A stretch of DNA of 64,000 bases from Odiellus spinosus. Lineage: Eukaryota; Arthropoda; Arachnida; Opiliones; Phalangiidae. Positions 44,546 through 56,800 of this stretch are shown one piece after another. Position numbers and translations under genes: made by a program. The notes beneath the pieces were generated by a model. The model was not told the origin of the DNA. It worked only from the letters and a program-made list of their open reading frames with translations, and searched no databases. The stretch spans positions 4,776,334-4,840,333 of the forward strand of contig OY987225.1 in the NCBI GenBank assembly GCA_963920705.1, in the 5' to 3' direction. Within the stretch, counting starts at the first letter, position 1; every line of letters starts with the position of its first letter.

Positions 44546-45943
44546 TTTTTCGAATCCTGTTTTTCGAATCCTGTTTTTCGAATCGTGTTTTTCGAATCGT
44601 GTTTTTCGAATCGTGTTTTTCGAATCGTGTTTTTCGAATCGTGTTTTTCGAATCGTGTTTTTCGAATCGTGTTTTTCGAATCGTGTTTTACGAATCGGGT
44701 ATTTCGAATCGGGTTTTTCGAATCGGGTTTTTCGAATCGGGTTTTTCGAATCGTGTTTTTCGAATCGTGTTTTTCGAATCGTGTTTTTCCAATCGTGTTT
44801 TTCGAATCGTGTTAATCGAATCCTGTTTTTCGAATCCTGTTTTTCGAGTCCTCTTTAAGGAATCCTGTTTTTCGAGTCCTGTTTTTCGAATCGTGCTTTT
44901 CCAATCGTATTTTTCGAATCGTGTTTATCGAATCCTGTTTTTCGAATCCTGTTTTTCGAGTCCTGTTTATGGAATCCTGTTTTTCGAATCGGGTTTTTCG
45001 AATCGTGATTTGCGATGCGTGTTTTTCGAATCGTGTTATTCGAATCGTGATTTTCCGAATCGTGTTTTTCGAATCGTGATTTCCGAATCGTGTTTTTCGA
45101 ATCGTGTTTTTCCAATCGTGTTTATCGAATCCTGTTTTTCGAATCCTGTTTTTCGAGTCCTCTTTAAGGAATCCTGTTTTTCGAATCGGGTTTTTCGAAT
45201 CGTGTTTTTCGAATCGTGTTTTTCGAATCGTGATTTTCGAATCGTGTTTTTCGAATCGTGTTTTTCGAGTCCTGTTTTTGGAATCCTGTTTTTCGAATCG
45301 GGTTTTTCGAATCGTGATTTGCGATGCGTGTTTTTCGAATCGTATTTTTCGAATCGTGATTTTCCGAATCGTGTTTTTCGAATCGTGATTTTCGAATCGT
45401 GTTTTTCGAATCGTGTTTTTCAAATCGTGTTTTTCGAATCGTGTTTTTCGAATCGTGTTTTTCGAATCCTGTTTATCGAATCCTGTGTTTCGAGTCCTCT
45501 TTATGGAATCGTGTTTTTCAAATCGGGTTTTTCGAATCGTGTTTTTTCAATCGTGTTTTTCGAATCGTGTTTTTCGAATCGTGTTTTTCGAATCGTGTTT
45601 TTCGAATCGTGTTTTTCGAATCGTGTTTTACGAATCGGGTTTTTCGAATCGGGTTTTTCGAATCGGGTTTTTCGAATCGGGTTTTTGAATCGTGTTTTTC
45701 GAATCGTGTTTTTCGAATCGTGTTTTTCGAATCGTGTTTTTCGAATCTTGTTTTTCATATCCTTTTTTCCGTATTATGTTTTTCGAATCGTGTTTTTCGA
45801 ATCGTCTTTTTCGAATCCTGTTTTTCGAGTCCTCTTTTTCGAATCCTGTTTTTCGAATCCTGTTTTTCGAATCGTGTTTTTCAAATCGTGATTTTCGAAT
45901 CGTGATTTTCGAATCGTGATTTTCGAATCGTGATTTTCGAATC

Positions 45944-48900
45944 GTGATTTTCGAATCGTGTTTTTCGAATCTTGTTTTTCGAATCGTGTTTTTCGAATCG
46001 TGTTTTTCGAATCGTGTTTTTCCAATCCTGTTTATCGAATCCTGTGTTTCGAGTCCTCTTTATGGAATCGTGTTTTTCAAATCGGGTTTTTCCAATCGTG
46101 TTTTTCGAATCGTGTTTTACGAATCGGGTTTTTCGAATCGGGTTTTTCGAATCGGGTTTTTCGAATCGGGTTTTTCGAATCGTGTTTTTCGAATCGTGTT
46201 TTTCGAATCGTGTTTTTCGAATCTTGTTTTTCGTATCCTGTTTTCCGTATTCTGTTTTTCGAATCGTGTTTTTCGAATCGTGTTTTTCGAGTCCTCTTTT
46301 TCGAATCCTGTTTTTCGAATCCTGTTTTTCGAATCGGGTTTTTCGAATCGAGTTTTTCGAATCGTGTTTTTCGAATCGTGATTTTCGAATCGTGATTTTC
46401 GAATGACTTTTTTCGAATTGTGTTTTTCGAATCGTGTTTTTCGAATCCTGTTTTTCGAATAGTGTTTTTCGAATCGTGTTTTTCGAATCGTGTTTTTCGA
46501 ATCGTGTTTTTACGAATCTTTTCTTTCGAATCCTGTTTATCGAATCCTGTTTTTTGAATCCTGTTTTTCGAGTCCTCTTTAAGGAATCCTGTTTTTCGAA
46601 TCCTGTTTTTCGAATCGTGTTTTACGAATCGTGATTTTTCGAATCGTGTTTTTCGAATCGTGTTTTTCGAATCCTGTTTTTCGAGTCCTCTTTTTCGAAT
46701 CCTGTTTTTCGAATCCTGTTTTTCGAATCGGGTTTTTCGAATCGAGTTTTTCGAATCGTGTTTTTCGAATCGTGTTTTTCGAATCGTGATTTTCGAATCG
46801 TGATTTTCGAATGGTTTTTTTCGAATAGTGTTTTTCGAATCGTGTTTTTCGAATCCTGTTTTTCGAATCGTGTTTTTCGAATCGTGTTTTTCGAATCGTG
46901 TTTTTCGAATCGTGTTTTTCGAATCCTGTTTATCGAATCCTGTTTTTTGAATCCTGTTTTTCGAGTCCTTTTTTTCGAATCCTGTTTTTCGAATCGTGTT
47001 TTTCGAATCCTGTTTATCGAATCCTGTTTTTCGGATCCTGTTTTTCGAGTCCTGTTTATGGAATCCTGTTTTTCGAATCGGGTTTTTCGAATCGTGTTTT
47101 TCGAAGCGTGATTTGCGAATCGTGTTTTTCGAATCGTGTTTTTCGAATCGTGATTTTCCGAATCGTTTTTTTCGAATCGTGATTTTCGAATCGTGTTTTT
47201 CGAATCGTGTTTTTCAAATCGTGTTTTTCGAATCGTGTTTTTCGAATCGTGTTTTTCGAATCGTGTTTTTCGAATCGTGTTTTTCGAATCGTGTTTTTCG
47301 AATCGTGTTTTTCCAATCGTGTTTTTCGAATCGTTTTTATCGAATCCTGTTTTTCGAATCCTGTTTTTCGAGTCCTCTTTAAGGAATCCTGTTTTTCGAA
47401 TCCTGTTTTTCGAATCCGGTTTTTCGAATCCTGTTTTTCGAATCCTGTTTTTCGAGTCCTCTTTAAGGAATCCTGTTTTTCGAATCCTGTTTTTCGAATC
47501 GGGTTTTTCGAATCGTGTTTTTCGAATCGTGTTTTTCGAATCCTGTTTTTCGAATCCTGTTTTTCGAGTCCTGTTTATGGAATCCTGTTTTTCGAGTCCT
47601 GTTTATGGAATCCTGTTTTTCGAATCGGGTTTTTCGAATCGTGATTTGCGATGCGTGTTTTTCGAATCGTGTTTTTCGAATCGTGATTTTTCCGAATCGT
47701 GTTTTTCGAATCGTGTTTTTCGAATCGTGTTTTTCGAATCGTGTTTTACGAATCGGGTTTTTCGAATCGGGTTTTTCGAATCGGGTTTTTCGAATCGGGT
47801 TTTTGAATCGTGTTTTTCGAATCGTGTTTTTCGAATCGTGTTTTTCGAATCGTGTTTTTCGAATCTTGTTTTTCATATCCTTTTTTCCGTATTATGTTTT
47901 TCGAATCGTGTTTTTCGAATCGTCTTTTTCGAATCCTGTTTTTCGAGTCCTCTTTTTCGAATCCTGTTTTTCGAATCCTGTTTTTCGAATCGTGTTTTTC
48001 GAATCGTGATTTTCGAATCGTGATTTTCGAATCGTGATTTTCGAATCGTGATTTTCGAATCGTGATTTTCGAATCGTGTTTTTCGAATCGTGTTTTTCGA
48101 ATCGTGTTTTTCGAATCGTGTTTTTCGAATCGTGTTTTTCCAATCCTGTTTATCGAATCCTGTGTTTCGAGTCCTCTTTATGGAATCGTGTTTTTCAAAT
48201 CGGGTTTTTCGAATCGTGTTTTTCGAATCGTGTTTTTCGAATCCTGTTTTTCGAGTCCTGTTTATGGAATCCTGTTTTTCGAGTCCTGTTTATGGAATCC
48301 TGTTTTTCGAGTCCTGTTTATGGAATCCTGTTTTTCGAATCGGGTTTTTCGAATCGTGATTTGCGATGCGTGTTTTTCGAATCGTGTTTTTCGAATCGTG
48401 ATTTTTCCGAATCGTGTTTTTCGAATCGTGTTTTTCGAATCGGGTTTTTCGAATCGGGTTTTTCGAATCGGGTTTTTCGAATCGGGTTTTTCGAATCGGG
48501 TTTTTGAATCGTGTTTTTCGAATCGTGTTTTTCGAAATCGTGTTTTTCGAATCGTGTTTTTCGAATCTTGTTTTTCATATCCTTTTTTCCGTATTATGTT
48601 TTTCGAATCGTGTTTTTCGAATCGTCTTTTTCGAATCCTGTTTTTCGAGTCCTCTTTTTCGAATCCTGTTTTTCGAATCCTGTTTTTCGAATCGTGTTTT
48701 TCGAATCGTGATTTTCGAATCGTGATTTTCGAATCGTGATTTTCGATTCGTGATTTTCGAATCGTGATTTTCGAATCGTGTTTTTCGAATCGTGTTTTTC
48801 GAATCGTGTTTTTCGAATCGTGTTTTTCGAATCGTGTTTTTCCAATCCTGTTTATCGAATCCTGTGTTTCGAGTCCTCTTTATGGAATCGTGTTTTTCAA

Positions 48901-51900
48901 ATCGGGTTTTTCGAATCGTGTTTTTCGAATCGTGTTTTACGAATCGGGTTTTTCGAATCGGGTTTTTCGAATCGGGTTTTTCGAATCGGGTTTTTCGAAT
49001 CGGGTTTTTCGAATCGTGTTTTTCGAATCGTGTTTTTCGAATCGTGTTTTTCGAATCTTGTTTTTCGTATCCTGTTTTCCGTATTCTGTTTTTCGAATCG
49101 TGTTTTTCGAATCGTGTTTTTCGAGTCCTCTTTTTCGAATCCTGTTTTTCGAATCCTGTTTTTCGAATCCTGTTTTTCGAATCCTGTTTTTCGAATCGTG
49201 TTTTTCGAATCGTGATTTTCGAATCGTGATTTTCGAATCGTGATTTTCGAATCGTGATTTTCGAATCGTGATTTTCGAATCGTGTTTTTCGAATCGTGTT
49301 TTTCGAATCGTGTTTTTCGAATCGTGTTTTTCGAATCGTGTTTTTCCAATCCTGTTTATCGAATCCTGTGTTTCGAGTCCTCTTTATGGAATCGTGTTTT
49401 TCAAATCGGGTTTTTCGAATCGTGTTTTTCGAATCGTGTTTTACGAATCGGGTTTTTCGAATCGGGTTTTTCGAATCGGGTTTTTCGAATCGGGTTTTTC
49501 GAATCGGGTTTTTCGAATCGTGTTTTTCGAATCGTGTTTTTCGAATCGTGTTTTTCGAATCTTGTTTTTCGTATCCTGTTTTCCGTATTCTGTTTTTCGA
49601 ATCGTGTTTTTCGAATCGTGTTTTTCGAGTCCTCTTTTTCGAATCCTGTTTTTCGAATCCTGTTTTTCGAATCGGGTTTTTCGAATCGAGTTTTTCGAAT
49701 CGTGTTTTTCGAATCGTGATTTTCGAATCGTGATTTTCGAATGACTTTTTTCGAATTGTGTTTTTCGAATCGTGTTTTTCGAATCCTGTTTTTCGAATAG
49801 TGTTTTTCGAATCGTGTTTTTCGAATCGTGTTTTTCGAATCGTGTTTTTCGAATCGTGTTTTTACGAATCTTTTCTTTCGAATCCTGTTTATCGAATCCT
49901 GTTTTTTGAATCCTGTTTTTCGAGTCCTCTTTAAGGAATCCTGTTTTTCGAATCCTATTTTTCGAATCGTGTTTTACGAATCGTGATTTTTCGAATCGTG
50001 TTTTTCGAATCGTGTTTTTCGAATCCTGTTTTTCGAGTCCTCTTTTTCGAATCCTGTTTTTCGAATCCTGTTTTTCGAATCGGGTTTTTCGAATCGAGTT
50101 TTTCGAATCGTGTTTTTCGAATCGTGTTTTTCGAATCGTGATTTTCGAATCGTGATTTTCGAATGGTTTTTTTCGAATAGTGTTTTTCGAATCGTGTTTT
50201 TCGAATAGTGTTTTTCGAATCGTGTTTTTCGAATCGTGTTTTTCGAATCCTGTTTATCGAATCCTGTTTTTTGAATCCTGTTTTTCGAGTCCTTTTTTTC
50301 GAATCCTGTTTTTCGAATCGTGTTTTTCGAATCCTGTTTATCGAATCCTGTTTTTCGGATCCTGTTTTTCGAGTCCTGTTTATGGAATCCTGTTTTTCGA
50401 ATCGGGTTTTTCGAATCGGGTTTTTCGAATCGTGTTTTTCGAAGCGTGATTTGCAAATCGTGTTTTTCGAATCGTGTTTTTCGAATCGTGATTTGCGAAT
50501 CGTGTTTTTCGAATCGTGTTTTTCGAATCGTGATTTTCCGAATCGTTTTTTTCGAATCGTGATTTTCAAATCGTGTTTTTCGAATCGTGTTTTTCGAATC
50601 GTGTTTTTCGAATCGTGTTTTTCGAATCGTGTTTTTCGAATCGTGTTTTTCGAATCGTGTTTTTCGAATCGTGTTTTTCCAATCGTGTTTTTCGAATCGT
50701 TTTTATCGAATCCTGTTTTTCGAATCCTGTTTTTCGAGTCCTCTTTAAGGAATCCTGTTTTTCGAATCCTGTTTTTCGAATCCGGTTTTTCGAATCCTGT
50801 TTTTCGAATCCTGTTTTTCGAGTCCTCTTTAAGGAATCCTGTTTTTCGAATCCTGTTTTTCGAATCGGGTTTTTCGAATCGTGTTTTTCGAATCGTGTTT
50901 TTCGAATCCTGTTTTTCGAATCCTGTTTTTCGAGTCCTGTTTATGGAATCCTGTTTTTCGAGTCCTGTTTATGGAATCCTGTTTTTCGAATCGGGTTTTT
51001 CGAATCGTGATTTGCGATGCGTGTTTTTCGAATCGTGTTTTTCGAATCGTGATTTTTCCGAATCGTGTTTTTCGAATCGTGATTTTCGAATCGTGATTTT
51101 CGAATCGTGATTTTCCAATCTTGTTTTTCGAATCGTGTTTTTCAAATCGTGTTTTTCGAATCGTGTTTTTCGAATCGTGTTTTTCGAATCCTGTTTATCG
51201 AATCCTGTGTTTCGAGTCCTCTTTATGGAATCGTGTTTTTCAAATCGGGTTTTTCGAATCGTGTTTTTCGAATCGTGTTTTACGAATCGGGTTTTTCGAA
51301 TCGGGTTTTTCGAATCGGGTTTTTCGAATCGGGTTTTTCGAATCGGGTTTTTCGAATCGTGTTTTTCGAATCGTGTTTTTCGAATCGTGTTTTTCGAATC
51401 TTGTTTTTCGTATCCTGTTTTTCGAATCCTGTTTTTCGAATCCTGTTTTTCGAATCGGGTTTTTCGAATCGTGTTTTTCGAATCGTGATTTTCGAATGAC
51501 TTTTTTCGAATTGTGTTTTTCGAATCGTGTTTTTCGAATCGTGTTTTTCGAATAGTGTTTTTCGAATCGTGTTTTTCGAATCGTGTTTTTCGAATCGTGT
51601 TTTTACGAATCTTTTCTTTCGAATCTTGTTTATCGAATCCTGTTTTTCGAGTCCTCTTTAAGGAATCCTGTTTTTCGAATCCTGTTTTTCGAATCGTGTT
51701 TTACGAATCTTGATTTTTCGAATCGTGTTTTTCGAATCGTGTTTTTCTTATCCTGTTTTTCGAGTCCTCTTTTTCGAATCCTGTTTTTCGAATCCTGTTT
51801 TTCGAATCGGGTTTTTCGAATCGAGTTTTTCGAATCGTGTTTTTCGAATCGTGTTTTTCGAATCGTGATTTTCGAATGGTGATTTTCGAATGGTTTTTTT

Positions 51901-52500
51901 CGAATCGTGTTTTTCGAATCGTGTTTTTCGAATTGTGTTTTTCGAATCGTGTTTTTCGAATCGTGTTTTTCGAATCCTGTTTATCGAATCCAGTTTTTTG
52001 AATCCTGTTTTTCGAGTCCTGTTTTTCGAATCCTGTTTTTCGAATCGTGTTTTACGAATCGGGTTTTTCGAATCGGGTTTTTCGAATCGGGTTTTTCGAA
52101 TCGGGTTTTTCGAATCGGGTTTTTCGAATCGTGTTTTTCGAATCGTGTTTTTCGAATCGTGTTTTTCAAATCGGGTTTTTCGAATCGTGTTTTTCGAATC
52201 GTGTTTTACGAATCGGGTTTTTCGAATCGGGTTTTTCGAATCGGGTTTTTCGAATCGGGTTTTTCGAATCGGGTTTTTCGAATCGTGTTTTTCGAATCGT
52301 GTTTTTCGAATCGTGTTTTTCGAATCTTGTTTTTCGTATCCTGTTTTTCGAATCCTGTTTTTCGAATCCTGTTTTTCGAATCGGGTTTTTCGAATCGTGT
52401 TTTTCGAATCGTGATTTTCGAATGACTTTTTTCGAATTGTGTTTTTCGAATCGTGTTTTTCGAATCGTGTTTTTCGAATAGTGTTTTTCGAATCGTGTTT
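45944..52500. repeat. Higher-order duplication, ~3.32-3.37-kb unit
   Basis: Variant order at 45944-47380 recurs at 49268-50700 (offset 3,324), and 47207-47740 recurs at 50573-51106 (offset 3,366). Inside it, 48764-49267 is followed by a 504-base (36-unit) direct duplicate at 49268. Confidence 0.7.
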
Positions 52501-52972
52501 TTCGAATCGTGTTTTTCGAATCGTGTTTTTACGAATCTTTTCTTTCGAATCTTGTTTATCGAATCCTGTTTTTCGAGTCCTCTTTAAGGAATCCTGTTTT
52601 TCGAATCCTGTTTTTCGAATCGTGTTTTACGAATCTTGATTTTTCGAATCGTGTTTTTCGAATCGTGTTTTTCTTATCCTGTTTTTCGAGTCCTCTTTTT
52701 CGAATCCTGTTTTTCGAATCCTGTTTTTCGAATCGGGTTTTTCGAATCGAGTTTTTCGAATCGTGTTTTTCGAATCGTGTTTTTCGAATCGTGATTTTCG
52801 AATGGTGATTTTCGAATGGTTTTTTTCGAATCGTGTTTTTCGAATCGTGTTTTTCGAATTGTGTTTTTCGAATCGTGTTTTTCGAATCGTGTTTTTCGAA
52901 TCCTGTTTATCGAATCCAGTTTTTTGAATCCTGTTTTTCGAGTCCTGTTTTTCGAATCCTGTTTTTCGAATC
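51121..52972. repeat. 926-bp tandem duplication within the satellite
   Basis: 51121-52046 and 52047-52972 carry the same order of variant units, including TTTTACGAATCTTTTC and GTTTTTCTTATCCTG. 926 is 66 units plus two bases. Confidence 0.75.
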
Positions 52973-53849
52973 CTGTTTTTCGAATCGGGTTTTTCGAATC
53001 GTGTTTTTCGAATCGTGTTTTTCGAATCCTGTTTATCGAATCCTGTTTGTCGAGTCCTATTTATGGAATCCTGTTTTTCGAATCGTGTCTTTCGAATCGT
53101 GTTTTTCGAATCGGGTTTTTCGAATCGTGTTTTACGAATCGGCTTTTTCGAATCGGGTATTTCGAATCGGGTTTTTCGAATCGGGTTTTTCGAATCGGGT
53201 TTTTCGAATCGGGTTTTTCGAATCGGGTTTTTCGAATCGTGTTTTTCGAATCGTGTTTTTCGAATCTTGTTTTTCGAATCCTGTTTTTCGAGTCCTGTTT
53301 TTCGAATCGGGTTTTTCGAATTGAGTTTATCGAATCGGGTTTTTCGAATCGGGTTTTTCGAATCGTGATTTTCGAATCGTGCTTTTCGAATGGTGTTTTT
53401 CGAATCGTGATTTTCGAATGGTGTTTTTCGAATCTTGTTTTTCGAATCGTGTTTTTCGAATCGTGTTTTTCGAATCCTGTTTATCGAATCCTGTTTATCG
53501 AATCCTGTTTTTCGAGTCCTCTTTTTCGAATCCTGTTTATCGAATCCTGTTTATCGAATCCTGTTTTTCGAGTCCTCTTTTTCGAATCCTGTTTTACGAA
53601 TCCTGTTTTTCGAATCGTGTTTTTCGAATCGAGATTTTCAAATCGTGATTTTCGAATCGTGCTTTTCGAATCGTGTTTTTCGAATCGTGTTTTTCGAATC
53701 GTGATTTTCGAATCGTGTTTTTCGAATCGTGTTTTTCGAATAGTGTTTTTCGAATCGTGTTTTTCGAATCGTGTTTTTCGAATCGTGATTTTCCGAATCG
53801 TGTTTTACGAATCGTGTTTTTCGAATCCTGTTTTTCGAGTCCTCTTTTT

Positions 53850-56800
53850 CGAATCATGTTTTTTGAATCCTTTTTTTCGAATCCTGTTTTTCGAATCGTG
53901 TTTTTCGAATCGTGTTTTTCGAATCGGGTTTTTCGCATCGGGTTTTTCGAATCGTGATTTGCGAATCGTGTTTTTCGAATCGTGTTTTTCGAATCGTGTT
54001 TTCGAATCGTGATTTTCCGAATCGTGTTTTTCGAATCGTGATTTTCGAATCGTGTTTTTCGAATCGTGTTTTTCGAATCCTGTTTTTCGAGTCCTCTTTT
54101 TCGAATCCTGTTCTTTGAATCCTTTTTTTCAAATCCTGTTTTTCGAATCGTGATTTTCGAATCGTGTTTTTCGAATCGTGTTTTTCGAATCGTGTTTTTC
54201 TAATCCTGTTTTTCGCATCCTGTTTTTCGCATCCTGTTTTTCGCACCCTGTTTTTCGCACCCTGTTTTTCGCACCCTGTTTTTCGCATCCTGCTTTTCGC
54301 ATCCTGTTTTTCGATTCCTGTTTTTCGCATCCTGTTTTTCGAGTCCTCTTTATTGAATCCTCTTTTTCGAATCGTGTTTTTCGAATCGTGTTTTTCGAAT
54401 CGGGTTTTTCGAATCGTGTTTTTCGAATCGTGTTTTTCGAATCGGGTTTTTCGAATCGTGTTTTACGAATCGGCTTTTTCGAATCGGGTATTTCGAATCG
54501 GGTTTTTCGAATCGGGTTTTTCGAATCGGGTTTTTCGAATCGGGTTTTTCGAATCGTGTTTTTCGAATCGTGTTTTTCGAATCTTGTTTTTCGAATCCTG
54601 TTTTTCGAGTCCTGTTTTTCGAATCGGGTTTTTCGAATTGAGTTTATCGAATCGGGTTTTTCGAATCGGGTTTTTCGAATCGTGATTTTCGAATCGTGCT
54701 TTTCGAATGGTGTTTTTCGAATCGTGATTTTCGAATGGTGTTTTTCGAATAGTGTTTTTCGAATCTTGTTTTTCGAATCGTGTTTTTCGAATCGTGTTTT
54801 TCGAATCCTGTTTATCGAATCCTGTTTATCGAATCCTGTTTTTCGAGTCCTCTTTTTCGAATCCTGTTTATCGAATCCTGTTTATCGAATCCTGTTTTTC
54901 GAGTCCTCTTTTTCGAATCCTGTTTTACGAATCCTGTTTTTCGAATCGTGTTTTTCGAATCGAGATTTTCAAATCGTGATTTTCGAATCGTGCTTTTCGA
55001 ATCGTGTTTTTCGAATCGTGTTTTTCGAATCGTGATTTTCGAATCGTGTTTTTCGAATCGTGTTTTTCGAATAGTGTTTTTCGAATCGTGTTTTTCGAAT
55101 CGTGTTTTTCGAATCGTGATTTTCCGAATCGTGTTTTACGAATCGTGTTTTTCGAATCCTGTTTTTCGAGTCCTCTTTTTCGAATCATGTTTTTTGAATC
55201 CTTTTTTTCGAATCCTGTTTTTCGAATCGTGTTTTTCGAATCGTGTTTTTCGAATCGGGTTTTTCGCATCGGGTTTTTCGAATCGTGATTTGCGAATCGT
55301 GTTTTTCGAATCGTGTTTTTGGAATCGGGTTTTTCGAATCGGGTTTTTCGAATCGGGCTTTTCGAATTGGGTTTTTCGAATCGTGTTTTTCGAATCGTGT
55401 TTTTCGAATCGTGTTTTTCGAATCCTGTTTATCGAATCCTGTTTATCGAATCCTGTTTTTCGAATCCTGTTTTTCGAATCCTATTTTTCGAGTCCTCTTT
55501 ATGGAATCTTGATTTTCGAATGGTGTTTTTCGAAGCGGGTTTTTCGAATCGGGTTTTTCGAATCGGGTTTTTCGAATCGGGTTTTTCGAATCGGGCTTTT
55601 CGAATCGTGTTTTGCGAATCGTGTTTTTCGAATCGTGTTTTTCGATCTGGTTTTTCGAATCGTGATTTTCCGAATCGTGTTTTACGAATCGTGATTTTCC
55701 GAATCGTGTTTTACGAATCGTGTTTTTCGAATCCTGTTTTTCGAGTCCTCTTTTTCGAATCCTGTTCTTTGAATCCTGTTTTTCGAATCCTGTTTTTCGA
55801 ATCGGGTTTTTCGAATCGGGTTTTTCGAATCGGATTTTTCGAATCGTGTTTTTCGAATCGTGATTTTCGAATCGTGTTTTTCGAATCGTGATTTTCGAAT
55901 CGTGTTTTTCGAATCCTGTTTTTCGAGTCCTCTTTTTCGAATCCTGTTCTTTGAATCCTTTTTTTCAAATCCTGTTTTTTGAATCGTGATTTTCGAATCG
56001 TGTTTTTCGAATCGTGTTTTTCGAATCGTGTTTTTCTAATCCTGTTTTTCGCATCCTGTTTTTCGCATCCTGTTTTTCGCACCCTGTTTTTCGCACCCTG
56101 TTTTTCGCACCCTGTTTTTCGCATCCTGCTTTTCGCATCCTGTTTTTCGAATCCTGTTTTTCGCATCCTGTTTTTCGAGTCCTCTTTATTGAATCCTCTT
56201 TTTCGAATCATGTTTTTCGAATCGTGTTTTTAGAATCGTGTTTTCGAATCGTGATTTTCCGAATCGTGTTTTTCCAATCGTGATTTTCGAATCGTGTTTT
56301 TCGAATCGTGTTTTTCGAATCGTGTTTTTCGAATCCTGTTTATCGAATCCTGTTTATCGAATCCTGTTTTTCGAATCCTGTTTTTCGAATCCTATTTTTC
56401 GAGTCCTCTTTATGGAATCTTCTTTTTCGAATCGTGTTTTTCGAATCCTGTTTTTCGAATCGGGTTTTTCGAATCGGGTTTTTCGAATCGGATTTTTCGA
56501 ATCGGATTTTTCGAATCGTGTTTTTCGAATCGTGATTTTCGAATCGTGATTTTCGAATCGTGTTTTTCGAATCGTGATTTTCGAATCGCGTTTTTCGAAT
56601 CGTGTTTTTCGAATCCTGTTTTTCGTGTCCTCTTTTTCGAATCCTGTTCTTTGAATCCTTTTTTTCAAATCCTGTTTTTCGAATCCTGTTTTTCGAATCC
56701 TGTGTTTCGCATCCTGTTTTTCGAGTCCTCTTTATTGAATCCTCTTTTTCGAATCGGGTTTTTCGAATCGTGTTTTTCGAATCGGGTTTTTCGAATGGGG

